Positions 16,099-24,438 of a stretch of 64,000 nucleotides of DNA are shown one piece after another; position 1 is the first letter of the stretch; each line of letters begins with the position of its first letter. The stretch covers positions 186,001 to 250,000 of the forward strand of contig NZ_FONZ01000003.1 in assembly GCF_900113055.1 (NCBI RefSeq). Reading direction: 5' to 3'. The stretch comes from Flavimobilis marinus (GTDB taxonomy: Bacteria; Actinomycetota; Actinomycetes; Actinomycetales; Cellulomonadaceae). Under the pieces are notes generated by a model. The model worked only from the letters and a program-made list of their open reading frames with translations, did not search any database and was not told the origin of the DNA. The position numbers and the translations under genes are program-made.

Positions 16099-17313
16099 TC
16101 AGAGCCCGACGAGCTCGTCGGCGTCGCGCGCGACGGTCAGGGGGATCCGCGCCCGCAGCTCGACGCTCGTCTCCCGCGTCGGCACGAAGTCGTCGGCGCC
16201 GTCGGCGGAGAGCGGCGGCGGGCTGACGAGCTCGATCGAGCCGCCCACGAGCGCGAGCCGCTCGTCGATGCGCTGTGTCCCGGAGCGTCGCTCGGCCGCG
16301 TCGGCCGGGAGCGGGCGTCCGTTGTTGGCGACCGTGAGCCTGAGCGCCTCGCCGTCGTGGTCGACTCGCACGACGACGCGGGTCGCCCGCCCGTGCCGCA
16401 GCGCGTTCGTGATGGCCTCCTCGACCACCCGGACCGCGAGCAACCTGTCCGGGCTCGTGATCACGGAGGACACGGGATCGTCCACCACGCGCGCGGCGTC
16501 GGACACCTCGAGGGCCGTGCCGATGCCCGGCGGGAGCCGGCGCAGGAGCGAGCGCAACGCGGGGACGACGCCGAGCTCGAGGCCCTCGGGGTAGAGCATC
16601 CGGCTCATCTCGCGCACGTCGTGCTCGCGGATCTCCTCGATGTCGTCCCGCAGCGCCACCAGGGGGCTGACGGCGTCGGCGTCGTGCCCACGCTTGCGCG
16701 CCTCCGCGATCATCAGGTCGATCCGCACCGCCTGGATGACGAGGCGCTGCTGGAGCGACCCGTGCAGGCCCTCGGCGATCGACCGCCGCACCCGCACCTC
16801 CTCCTCCTCGAGCGTGCGCAGCGCCAGCTCGCGCTGGACCTCGACGACGGCGGCGTGGCGCTCCTCGATCCGCAGCAGTCGCTGGCTGCGCATGTACAGG
16901 AAGGCGAGCAGGCCGCCAGCCATGCAGAACAATGCACCGCCGGCGAACTCCGACGCCCACACGGCCAGGTCCTCCGCGGGCCGGACGTTGAGGAAGAACA
17001 GCACCTCGGCGCGCGCGACGCTCGCCAGGAACGCGGCGGGGAGCACCGACTGCATCGCCGTCCACACGGTCGTGGCCCGCTCGACGCCGAACACGATGTT
17101 GAACAGCACCATGAGCCCCGTGCCGATGACGCCGGCCAGCACGCGGTGCAGCATCGACGCGAGCGAGGCGTCGGAGGTCAGCGACGCGAGCAGCCCGTTG
17201 TGGATCGACCCCAGGACGAACACCACGCTGAGGATCCCCGCCGTCGCGCCGGCCATCGCAAGGCGGTCGCGACGCAGGTCTGCCCGGGTCAGCCGGATGC
17301 CATGGAGCTCCAT
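16099..17313 (-). CDS. Sensor histidine kinase, DesK/NarX (HisKA_3) class
   Basis: A 404-residue kinase. Several hydrophobic segments fill residues about 18-165, followed by a coiled region and the phospho-acceptor motif RRSIAEGLHGSLQQRLV, typical of HisKA_3 kinases whose partners are LuxR-type regulators. The ATPase domain has the N-box EEAITNALRHG. No periplasmic sensor domain is evident, so it probably senses the membrane or an internal signal. ATG at 17313 gives MELHGIRLTRADLRRDRL. The partner regulator is divergent, starting 40 bases away, with an inverted repeat between the genes. Confidence 0.9.
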   Translation of the reverse strand: MELHGIRLTRADLRRDRLAMAGATAGILSVVFVLGSIHNGLLASLTSDASLASMLHRVLAGVIGTGLMVLFNIVFGVERATTVWTAMQSVLPAAFLASVARAEVLFFLNVRPAEDLAVWASEFAGGALFCMAGGLLAFLYMRSQRLLRIEERHAAVVEVQRELALRTLEEEEVRVRRSIAEGLHGSLQQRLVIQAVRIDLMIAEARKRGHDADAVSPLVALRDDIEEIREHDVREMSRMLYPEGLELGVVPALRSLLRRLPPGIGTALEVSDAARVVDDPVSSVITSPDRLLAVRVVEEAITNALRHGRATRVVVRVDHDGEALRLTVANNGRPLPADAAERRSGTQRIDERLALVGGSIELVSPPPLSADGADDFVPTRETSVELRARIPLTVARDADELVGL

Positions 17314-17317
17314 GGAT

Positions 17318-17348
17318 TCATTATCGGGTCGTGACGAACCGATAATGA
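17318..17348. promoter_or_regulatory. Inverted repeat between divergent kinase and regulator genes
   Basis: TCATTATCGG, 11 bases, CCGATAATGA: perfect ten-base arms. The right arm includes GATAAT, the likely -10 of the regulator gene, so a bound protein would block that promoter and perhaps the kinase promoter too. Autoregulation is inferred. Confidence 0.6.
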
Positions 17349-17352
17349 GTTT

Positions 17353-18018
17353 GTGAACAACACCCACGGAGTGACGCGCGTCGCGGTGGTCGAGGACCAC
17401 ACCCTCTTTCGGAGCATGCTCGAGCAGGTGATCCGGGGCGCCGACGACCTCACGCTGGTCTCGTCGTCGGCCACCGTGACCGACGCGCGGGTCGCGATCA
17501 AGCCGCGCAAGGTCGACGTCGTGCTGCTCGACATCGACCTGCCCGACGGCAACGGCATCGCCCTGGGCGTGATGCTGTGCCGCGCGGACCCGAACCTGCG
17601 GGTGGTGCTGCTGAGCGCGCAGAACGCCATGGACCTCATGCTCGACCTGCCCAAGGACGTCGCGGGCGGCTGGAGCTACCTGTCGAAGACGTCGACCAAC
17701 GACTCCGAGGGCCTGCTGCACGCGATCCGCGTCGCCGCCGCCGGCGGCAGCACGCTGGACCCGTCGCTCCTCGACAAGATGACTCCGCGCGTGGGGACGG
17801 CGGTCGCGAAGCTCACGGACCGGCAGTACGAGGTGCTGCGGCAGATCGCTGCGGGGCTGTCGAACGCGGGTATCGCGGAGCGGCTCGGCATCACGGAGAA
17901 GTCCGTGCAGAACCACGTCAACGCGATCTACGCGACCCTCGGCATCGACGCGAACCCCACGCGCAACCCGCGCGTCACTGCGGCGCTGCGCCTGATCGAG
18001 GAGACCGGGACGGCCTGA
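17353..18018 (+). CDS. LuxR/NarL-family response regulator
   Basis: A 221-residue regulator paired with the divergent kinase. The receiver has the acidic ED pair in VAVVEDHTLF, phospho-acceptor Asp in VVLLDIDLPDGNG and Lys in SYLSKTS. The C-terminal NarL-type helix-turn-helix is LTDRQYEVLRQIAAGLSNAG followed by IAERLGITEKSVQNHVNAIY. GTG at 17353 lies six bases after GATAAT, so the mRNA is probably leaderless. An ABC ATPase gene follows 88 bases downstream on the same strand and may be in its operon or regulon. Confidence 0.93.
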   Translation: MNNTHGVTRVAVVEDHTLFRSMLEQVIRGADDLTLVSSSATVTDARVAIKPRKVDVVLLDIDLPDGNGIALGVMLCRADPNLRVVLLSAQNAMDLMLDLPKDVAGGWSYLSKTSTNDSEGLLHAIRVAAAGGSTLDPSLLDKMTPRVGTAVAKLTDRQYEVLRQIAAGLSNAGIAERLGITEKSVQNHVNAIYATLGIDANPTRNPRVTAALRLIEETGTA

Positions 18019-18106
18019 CGACGCCGGAACTCTGCGGGCCCGGCGTACGTTGACCACAGGAGCGGCGCCGTCGGCCGCCCACCACGACCTGAGGAGCGCC
18101 ACCCGG

Positions 18107-18892
18107 ATGAGCAGCACGCCCGTGATCTTCGCCGCGAGCGGCCTGCGGGCCGGCTACGGCGGACCGCCCGTGCTGGACGACCTCAGCCTGTCGCTGCGCC
18201 GGGGCGAGGCCGTGGGCCTGCTCGGCCTGTCCGGCGTCGGCAAGTCCACCCTCGTCGAGATCCTCGGCGGGCACGCCCGGCCCACGCTCGGTCAGGTCAC
18301 GCTCAACGGCGTCAAGGTGACGTCGAAGGCCCCGCACCACCGCAAGGCCGTCAAGGCCCGCCTGCGCACGGTGCACCAGAACGGGCTCACCGGCATCGAT
18401 CCGCACCGCACGGTCGAGAAGACCCTCACCGATGCGTTCACCCAGGCGCGACGCGCCGGACGCTCGACCAACAGCGACGTCGAGGGCGCGCTGCTCGGGG
18501 TGGGGCTGCCCATCCGCTTCGCCACCCGCACGATCCAGACGCTCTCCGGGGGCGAGCGCCAGCGGCTCGCGATCGCGCGCGCGCTGGCGACCCGGCCCGA
18601 CGTGCTGCTGCTCGACGAGCCGCTCACCGCCGTCGACCCCACCATGCGCGAGGAGATCGCCCGCGACCTTCGCGCCCACGCTGCCGAGCACGAGATCGCG
18701 ATGCTCGTCGCCTCGCACGACCTGGCGCTGCTCGACCAGCTCACCGACTCGGTGCACGTCCTGTCCGAGGGACGCCTGGTCGAGTCCGGCGCCCTGCGCG
18801 ACATCCTGCGCGCGCCGAGCCACCCGGACACTCGCGCGATCGTCGAGGCGCTGCCGGAGGCGGTCGCCGCCAACCGGGTGCTGCGCGCGTAG
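18107..18892 (+). CDS. ABC transporter ATP-binding protein (peptide/nickel type), orphan
   Basis: A 261-residue ATPase subunit similar to DppF/OppF. Walker A is GLSGVGKST, signature LSGGERQRLAIARAL, Walker B VLLLDEPLTAVDP and the switch His in VASHDLALLD. It would energise uptake of oligopeptides or a metal chelate, but no permease or binding protein is nearby. ATG at 18107 has GAGGAG ten bases upstream; the longer in-frame start at 18050 lacks homology. It may serve a transporter encoded elsewhere. Confidence 0.88.
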   Translation: MSSTPVIFAASGLRAGYGGPPVLDDLSLSLRRGEAVGLLGLSGVGKSTLVEILGGHARPTLGQVTLNGVKVTSKAPHHRKAVKARLRTVHQNGLTGIDPHRTVEKTLTDAFTQARRAGRSTNSDVEGALLGVGLPIRFATRTIQTLSGGERQRLAIARALATRPDVLLLDEPLTAVDPTMREEIARDLRAHAAEHEIAMLVASHDLALLDQLTDSVHVLSEGRLVESGALRDILRAPSHPDTRAIVEALPEAVAANRVLRA

Positions 18893-18913
18893 CCGTGGCG
18901 CCGTAGCGCCCGC

Positions 18914-19216
18914 TCAGTCCCGCAGCGGCGAGCCGACGACGTCGAAGCGGAAGCCCCCGAACTCCCCCGACAGCAACGGACGCGCGGCGGCGATGGACGC
19001 TTGGACCTCTGGCAGCGCGAGGGAGCCCTGGTGGGCCTCCGCGGTCTCCCACAGCTCCATCACGAAGACCGTGTCCGGCGCGTCGGCGCTGACGCCGACC
19101 TCGTAGGCCAGGCAGCCGGCGCCAGCGAGCGCGTCGTTGCGCTGGACCAGCTGGGCGACGAGCGCGTCGCGCTGTCCGGGGACGGCACCAAGGGTTCCCA
19201 CATTCGCGAAGGTCAT
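18914..19216 (-). CDS. Antibiotic biosynthesis monooxygenase (ABM/YgiN-like) domain protein
   Basis: A 100-residue ferredoxin-like-fold protein: VGTLGAVPGQRDALVAQLVQ, then CLAYEVGVSADAPDTVFVME and LWETAEAHQGSL match the ABM family, dimeric cofactor-free monooxygenases or quinone-handling enzymes. Substrate unknown. ATG at 19216 lies seven bases after TAGCGT (leaderless pattern), which excludes the longer in-frame start. Confidence 0.9.
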   Translation of the reverse strand: MTFANVGTLGAVPGQRDALVAQLVQRNDALAGAGCLAYEVGVSADAPDTVFVMELWETAEAHQGSLALPEVQASIAAARPLLSGEFGGFRFDVVGSPLRD

Positions 19217-19246
19217 GCCCCACACGCTAGGGCAGGGCACCGACAC

Positions 19247-19285
19247 AGCACAGTCCTGCTCGGCCATGCCGAGCAGGACTGTGCT
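19247..19285 (-). terminator. Perfect hairpin downstream of tRNA-Thr
   Basis: AGCACAGTCCTGCTCGGC-CAT-GCCGAGCAGGACTGTGCT: 18 perfect pairs and a three-base loop, 55 bases past the tRNA 3' end. Probable tRNA terminator; related in sequence to palindromes at 13231, 37160 and 56145. Confidence 0.7.
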
Positions 19286-19339
19286 GGCGTCGCCCGCAAG
19301 GCGTCAGCGCCCGCGCGCGGGCGCGACGAGCAGAACCGG

Positions 19340-19412
19340 AGCCGCCTATCGGGTTCGAACCGATGACCTTCCGTTTACAAGACGGATGCTCTACCAGCTG
19401 AGCTAAGGCGGC
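19340..19412 (-). tRNA. tRNA-Thr (anticodon TGT)
   Basis: 73 bases folding as a tRNA: acceptor GCCGCCT/AGGCGGC, D-arm GCTCAGCTGGTAGAGC, anticodon stem CCGTC/ galvanised by the loop CTTGTAA giving anticodon TGT, and T-arm with GGTTCGAACCC. CCA is not encoded. It reads ACA, a rare threonine codon in this G+C range. No direct repeat or integrase indicates its use as an attachment site. Confidence 0.95.
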
Positions 19413-19500
19413 GGGTCGGCGGGCCCGTGCAGGCCCGACGCCGCGACGAGTTTACCCGTCGGCCGGCGCCCCGAGAGGCACCGGCCGACGGGCAGACCGA

Positions 19501-20316
19501 TCACTCCGCGGGCGTGCCCGCGATCTCGTCCACGGCTGCCTCGATGGCGCCGTCGACGCGCCAGTCGCCCTCCCAGCGCTTGCCGTCGATCGTGATGGTC
19601 GGCGTACCGAAGCCGCGCTCGCCCGCGACGTTCGGGTCGCTCGTGGCGAGCTCGGTCGCGCCCTCGACCCAGTCGCGGAACGCCTCGTCGGCGGTGCCGT
19701 CGGCGATCGCGCCCGCGACGTCCTCGGGGACGTTGGCGGCACGCGCGATGTCCGCGATCTGCTCGTTCGTCAGCCCGGTGCTGCCCTCGGCAGGCTGGTT
19801 GGCGAACATCGCGGCATTGAAGTCCACGAAGTTCTCCGGCGCCTGGTCCGCGACGTACGCGCCGGCTGCGGCGGCACGGGTCGAGTACTCGGTGCCCTCG
19901 GAGAACCTGTCGAGGATCGACACCGGGTGCATCACGAGCTTGATCTTGCCCGTCTCGTTGAGGGCGTCGAGGGACTCGCCGTTGATGGACTCGAACTGGG
20001 CGCAGATCGGGCACATGTAGTCGAGGTACACGCCGACCTCGACCGCCTCGGAGCTGTCGACGCCAGTCTCGGTGGTCGTGACGATGCCACCGTTCTCGGT
20101 CGCGGCCGTCGGCGTGGACACGCCCTCGAGTGGCGGCTTCTTGGAGTCCTGCAGGATGAAGACGACGACGCCGACGAACGCGAGCAGCGCGACGACCATC
20201 ACGCCGATCGCGATGAACCGGTTGCGCTTGTCGCGCCGCTCCTGGGCGGCGCGCAGGCGGGCCGCCTCCTGGCGGGCTGCCTCGCGCTTGTCGTTGATGG
20301 CGGGGGGACGGGCCAT
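19501..20316 (-). CDS. DsbA-like thioredoxin-fold protein, membrane-anchored
   Basis: A 271-residue protein: basic, coiled cytoplasmic N-terminus (KREAARQEAARLRAAQERRDK), one membrane helix (about 33-55), and an extracytoplasmic DsbA-type thioredoxin domain with the active-site C102-P-I-C105 and cis-Pro loop GFGTPTITIDG. It is expected to form or rearrange disulfides in exported proteins. The exported two-cysteine proteins 4 kb away would be plausible clients, which is inference. ATG at 20316 has GAGGAG eight bases upstream. It follows a small membrane protein gene by 53 bases on the same strand. Confidence 0.9.
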   Translation of the reverse strand: MARPPAINDKREAARQEAARLRAAQERRDKRNRFIAIGVMVVALLAFVGVVVFILQDSKKPPLEGVSTPTAATENGGIVTTTETGVDSSEAVEVGVYLDYMCPICAQFESINGESLDALNETGKIKLVMHPVSILDRFSEGTEYSTRAAAAGAYVADQAPENFVDFNAAMFANQPAEGSTGLTNEQIADIARAANVPEDVAGAIADGTADEAFRDWVEGATELATSDPNVAGERGFGTPTITIDGKRWEGDWRVDGAIEAAVDEIAGTPAE

Positions 20317-20369
20317 GGTGGTGCTCCTCGATCTGGGTGGTGCGGGTGCGCGGTCGCGCGGGGCAGGGG

Positions 20370-20897
20370 TCAGGCCGCGACGAGCGGCGGACCACGGCGC
20401 CCCTGGGCGCCGGCGAGCAGCAGGGTGCGCACCACGGGGAGCACGACGGCGTCGCGCCACCGCGGCTCGCGGCGCACGGCCACGAGGGCTCGAGCCGGAC
20501 GCAGCGCCAGGCTCGGCCGGACGAGGCGCGCCAGCTGCCGGAAGCACCGGGCGAGGTGGCGCCCGGCTCCGAGCGCACCGAGGCCGGCGAGCCCGTGCAG
20601 GACCACGACGGGAAGGGCGACGGCGGCGATGACGCCAGCGACGTCGTCGGGCGCCCCGCCCAGGGCGAGCGTGCCCTCCGGGCACGTGTCGGAGTGCCGG
20701 ACCATCGCCAGGCGCGTGCCCCACCAGGCGAAGCTGCCCGTGCCCGCGACGCAGTGGTGAACGAGGGCGATCCCTCGTTCTCCCAGCGCACCGAGCCCCG
20801 CGAGCAGCGTCACGGCACCGGCGACGACGGCGCCCAGCACGAGGGAGCCGTGCCGCACGGCGCGGTCGGCTCTGGCTCGCTGGGTCCCGGTCACCAC
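20370..20897 (-). CDS. Small polytopic membrane protein of unknown function
   Basis: About 175 residues with hydrophobic segments near 17-37 and 85-115 and a basic C-terminus (RPSLALRPARALVAVRREPRWR). No family recognised. It sits directly upstream of the DsbA-like gene, so it may belong to the same envelope redox unit. Two GTG codons at 20897 and 20894 can start it; TAGCCT lies six bases before the first, favouring a leaderless start there. Confidence 0.6.
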   Translation of the reverse strand: MVTGTQRARADRAVRHGSLVLGAVVAGAVTLLAGLGALGERGIALVHHCVAGTGSFAWWGTRLAMVRHSDTCPEGTLALGGAPDDVAGVIAAVALPVVVLHGLAGLGALGAGRHLARCFRQLARLVRPSLALRPARALVAVRREPRWRDAVVLPVVRTLLLAGAQGRRGPPLVAA

Positions 20898-20937
20898 GCG
20901 GCCAGGCTACGGCATCTGGCTGAGCCGGTGCGGCGGG

Positions 20938-22704
20938 TCAGGACAGGTCGGGCGGGCCCGTGAACGGCCACCACTCGACCGGCTTGTCCACCGCGATCCA
21001 CAGCCCGAACAGGGCCGCGAGCGCGAGGGCCACGATCACCACGAACGCCGTGCCGACGGCACCCGGCGCCACGTGGCCGAGCACCGTCCGGGCGCCCACC
21101 CGCGTCATCCGGGACAGGGGCCCGAACCACAGCAGCAGCAGCACGAGGGCCGCCGTCACCGCGAGCGCCGCGCTGAACACCCACGGCGCGTTCTGCGTCC
21201 CGGCGGCCGTGGCGTCGGCTCCCTCGAGCGGAGCGACGACCCACTGGTTGGTCTGCAGCAGCCACCACGAGGTGCCGAGCACGACGACGCCTGCGCTGGC
21301 CGCGACGAGCACCGAGGGCACCAGGCCGCCGAGCGCCCGGAGCGCGTGCCAGGGCAGCAGCACGGCGGCGCGCCAGCCGTCGCTGCGCCGCACGCCACGG
21401 TCCTCGCGCCGGTCGTGCAGGGCCTCGGCCGCCACGCCGACGGTGCGTACGAGGAACAGCAGGACGAGCACGACGACGGCGGTGAGCGCGGGGTATAGGG
21501 TCGCCGCGGCTACGGCCGGGACCGCGAGCGCCAGGATCGCGACCGGCCTGCGCCGGTGCACGGGCCGGACGTACCCGGTCTCGTCGAGCGGGCGCGGCTC
21601 GTAGTCGAGCGGGTAGCCCTCACCCTGCCCGTCGCCGGCGTCCTCCCCGAGCACCGGGTCGCCCGGACGCCCGTGCGTGTCGAGCAGCAGCGTGCCGTCG
21701 CCGGCGTCGACGTCGAGCATCCGGGTCGTGCCCGACGTCGTGAGGATGGCCGTGCCCTCCCCGGCCTGCTCGCCCGCCTGCTCGCCGACGTCACCGTGGC
21801 CGACAGGTGCAGGGGCGGCGAGGGGAACCGTGCCGGCAGCCGGAGCCGCCGCCGGCACGACCGGTGGGGTCGGGAGCAGCGCGGTGCTAACCTCGCCCGA
21901 CTGGGCCGCCTGCCGCAGCATCGTCACGACCTCGTCGGGCCCCAGGCGCTGGTCCGGGTCGACGTCGAGCGCGCCCGCGAGCGCGGCGGTCGTCACCGGC
22001 CCGAGCCCGTCGAGGTCGACGACGCCGGCGCGCACCCGGGAGAGCACGACGTCGAGCGGGCGGACCCCGAAGGGCGCCCGGCCGGTCGCGGCGTACGCGA
22101 GCGACGCGGCCCACCCCCACCAGTCCCCCTGAGCGGACGGTTCCGCGCCGTCGAGCATCTCGGGTGCGAGGTACCCCGGGGTCCCCATGACGAACCCGGT
22201 CGAGGTGACCCGCGCGTCGTCGAGCCCCTGGGCAATCCCGAAGTCGATGAGCACGGGCCCGTTGTCGGCCACGAGGATGTTGCTGGGCTTCACGTCGCGG
22301 TGCAGCAGGTCGGCGTCGTGCACCGCGTGCAGGGCCTCCGCGAGCTGGGCCGCGAGCTCGTACAGGTCGTCGGCGTCGAGCGGCCCGCCGCCCATGACCT
22401 CGTCCTCGAGGCTCGGACCGTCGACGAGCTCAGTGACGATGAACGCGTCGTCGGCGTCCGCCTCCGCGTCGAGCACCCGCGCGATCGCGGGGTGCGTGAC
22501 CTTCTGCAGGGCCGCGACCTCGCGGAGCAGCCGGGCGCGGGCGCCGTCGGTCACCGCGTAGGCGCGGTGCAGGAGCTTGAGGGCGACCGCGTCCCCGCCG
22601 CCGTCGACGGCGCGGTAGACGGTGCCAGCTGCCCCTGACCCGAGCCGTTCGACCACGTGGTAGCCGCCGACCTCGTCGCCTGGGCGCTTCGTGTGGCGTT
22701 CCAT
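20938..22704 (-). CDS. Membrane serine/threonine protein kinase (Hanks type)
   Basis: A 588-residue kinase. Residues 12-270 carry all kinase motifs: P-loop LGSGAAGTVY, VALKLL with the ATP Lys, catalytic HRDVKPSN, DFGIAQ, and GTPGYLAPE. An Ala/Pro-rich and acidic linker (about 280-385) precedes a C-terminal half with five or so membrane helices (for example AILALAVPAVAAATLYPALT, VLVAASAGVVVLG). There are no PASTA repeats, so it is not PknB; it may sense the membrane. ATG at 22704 follows TAGCGT by six bases (leaderless). Divergent from otsA. Confidence 0.93.
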   Translation of the reverse strand: MERHTKRPGDEVGGYHVVERLGSGAAGTVYRAVDGGGDAVALKLLHRAYAVTDGARARLLREVAALQKVTHPAIARVLDAEADADDAFIVTELVDGPSLEDEVMGGGPLDADDLYELAAQLAEALHAVHDADLLHRDVKPSNILVADNGPVLIDFGIAQGLDDARVTSTGFVMGTPGYLAPEMLDGAEPSAQGDWWGWAASLAYAATGRAPFGVRPLDVVLSRVRAGVVDLDGLGPVTTAALAGALDVDPDQRLGPDEVVTMLRQAAQSGEVSTALLPTPPVVPAAAPAAGTVPLAAPAPVGHGDVGEQAGEQAGEGTAILTTSGTTRMLDVDAGDGTLLLDTHGRPGDPVLGEDAGDGQGEGYPLDYEPRPLDETGYVRPVHRRRPVAILALAVPAVAAATLYPALTAVVVLVLLFLVRTVGVAAEALHDRREDRGVRRSDGWRAAVLLPWHALRALGGLVPSVLVAASAGVVVLGTSWWLLQTNQWVVAPLEGADATAAGTQNAPWVFSAALAVTAALVLLLLWFGPLSRMTRVGARTVLGHVAPGAVGTAFVVIVALALAALFGLWIAVDKPVEWWPFTGPPDLS

Positions 22705-22854
22705 GTCGGCACGCTAGCCCGAACCCCGCGCCGGCGGCGGGAGCACACGCCCCCGGTGGGCGGTGCGACGTTTCCCGAGCGGCGCCAGGAGCCCGGCGGT
22801 AGTCTCGGACCCGGACCCGAGGTCAACAACAAGCAAAGTGGTGAACTCCGAACC

Positions 22855-24438
22855 GTGGCGGACAACGAGACCCAGCAGGCATCTTCCGGCGAGGCCGAGA
22901 CCGAGGCCGGGCGGGCCGTCCCGGACACGACTCCCGACGAGCGCTACGACCTCGTCGTCGTCGCCAACCGGCTCCCGGTCGACTTCACGACCGACGACGA
23001 CGGCGCCATCTCCTGGAAGCGGTCCCCCGGCGGCCTGGTCACGGCCCTGGGCCCGATGATGCGCGCGTCCGAGGGCGCCTGGGTGGGGTGGAGCGGCGCG
23101 GCCGACACCGAGGACGACCCGTTCGACGCCGACGACATCCGTTGCGTGCCCGTGGGGCTCTCGGCCGCCGAGATCGAGCTCTACTACGAGGGCTTCTCCA
23201 ACGACACGCTGTGGCCGCTCTACCACGACGTGATCGCGCCGCCGTCGTTCCACCGCCAGTGGTGGGAGGCGTACCGCAAGGTCAACCGCCGCTTCGCCGA
23301 GAAGGCCGCCGCCCTGGCCAAGGAGGGCGCCGTCGTGTGGGTGCACGACTACCAGCTGCAGCTGGTGCCGGCCATGCTGCGCGAGATGCGGCCCGACCTG
23401 CGCATCGGGTTCTTCAACCACATCCCCTTCCCCCCGCTCGAGATCTTCAGCCAGCTCCCCTGGCGCCGCCAGGTCGTCCAGGGCCTTCTGGGTGCCGACC
23501 TCGTGGGCTTCCAGCGCGCTGGGGACGCCGCCAACTTCATCCGCGCCGTGCGCCGCCTGACCGACCTGACCACCCGCGGGCAGATGATCACGGTCACCGA
23601 CGACGAGGCCCGCCGCGACATGCCCGCCCGGCACGTCCGCGCCGCAGCGTTCCCCATCTCGATCGACTCCGCGCACTTCGACGCCCTCGCGCAGACCCCC
23701 GAGGTGCAGGCCCGGGCGCGCGAGATCCGCGCCGAGCTCGGCAACCCGCGCGTCATGATGCTCGGCGTCGACCGCCTCGACTACACCAAGGGCATCCGGC
23801 ACCGCATCAAGGCCTACGGCGAGCTGCTGGCCGACGGGCGCCTCACCGTCACCGACGCCACCCTGGTCCAGGTGGCGAGCCCCAGCCGGGAGAACGTCGA
23901 CGCCTACCAGCAGCTGCGGGAGGACGTCGAGGGTCTCGTCGGGCGGATCAACGGCGAGTACGGGGAGATCGGGCACAGCGCGATCAACTACATGCACCAC
24001 TCCTACCCGGCGGAGGAGATGGCCGCCCTGTACCTCGCGGCCGACGTCATGCTCGTGACCTCGCTGCGAGACGGCATGAACCTCGTGGCCAAGGAGTACG
24101 TCGCGGCCCGCTCGGACGACCAGGGCGTGCTCGTGCTCTCGGAGTTCACCGGCGCTGCCGACGAGCTCGGCCGCGGGGCGCTGCTGTGCAACCCGCACGA
24201 CATCGACGGTCTCAAGGACATCATGGTCCGCGCCGCGACGATGGAGCCGCGCGAGTCGCGCAAGCGCATGCGCCGCCTGCGCCGCGCGGTCCTGGAGAAC
24301 GACGTCGCCCGCTGGTCGCAGACGTTCCTCGGCGTCCTGACCGCCCTGCCGAGCCGCTTCCCGGACCGCGAACGGTCCTACGACGCCGACGCGCGCGAAC
24401 CCGAGCCGCACGACGTCCTGGACGGGGAGGACTCCTGA
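22855..24438 (+). CDS. otsA: Trehalose-6-phosphate synthase
   Basis: A 527-residue GT20 enzyme that joins UDP/ADP-glucose and glucose-6-phosphate to trehalose-6-phosphate in the cytoplasm. Diagnostic segments: VVVANRLPVDF, SPGGLVTALGP, VWVHDYQLQLVPAMLR, GFFNHIPFPP, GVDRLDYTKGIRHR and SLRDGMNLVAKEYVAA. GTG at 22855 is the only in-frame start before the conserved part and gives a disordered acidic N-terminus of about 35 residues. Its stop codon overlaps the otsB start (TGATG), so the two are translationally coupled. Trehalose is made as osmoprotectant and carbon store. Confidence 0.96.
   Translation: MADNETQQASSGEAETEAGRAVPDTTPDERYDLVVVANRLPVDFTTDDDGAISWKRSPGGLVTALGPMMRASEGAWVGWSGAADTEDDPFDADDIRCVPVGLSAAEIELYYEGFSNDTLWPLYHDVIAPPSFHRQWWEAYRKVNRRFAEKAAALAKEGAVVWVHDYQLQLVPAMLREMRPDLRIGFFNHIPFPPLEIFSQLPWRRQVVQGLLGADLVGFQRAGDAANFIRAVRRLTDLTTRGQMITVTDDEARRDMPARHVRAAAFPISIDSAHFDALAQTPEVQARAREIRAELGNPRVMMLGVDRLDYTKGIRHRIKAYGELLADGRLTVTDATLVQVASPSRENVDAYQQLREDVEGLVGRINGEYGEIGHSAINYMHHSYPAEEMAALYLAADVMLVTSLRDGMNLVAKEYVAARSDDQGVLVLSEFTGAADELGRGALLCNPHDIDGLKDIMVRAATMEPRESRKRMRRLRRAVLENDVARWSQTFLGVLTALPSRFPDRERSYDADAREPEPHDVLDGEDS

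Noticed and set aside
19247-19412. Attachment site or integrated element at tRNA-Thr
   Set aside because: No duplicate of the tRNA 3' end, integrase or composition change is visible nearby.
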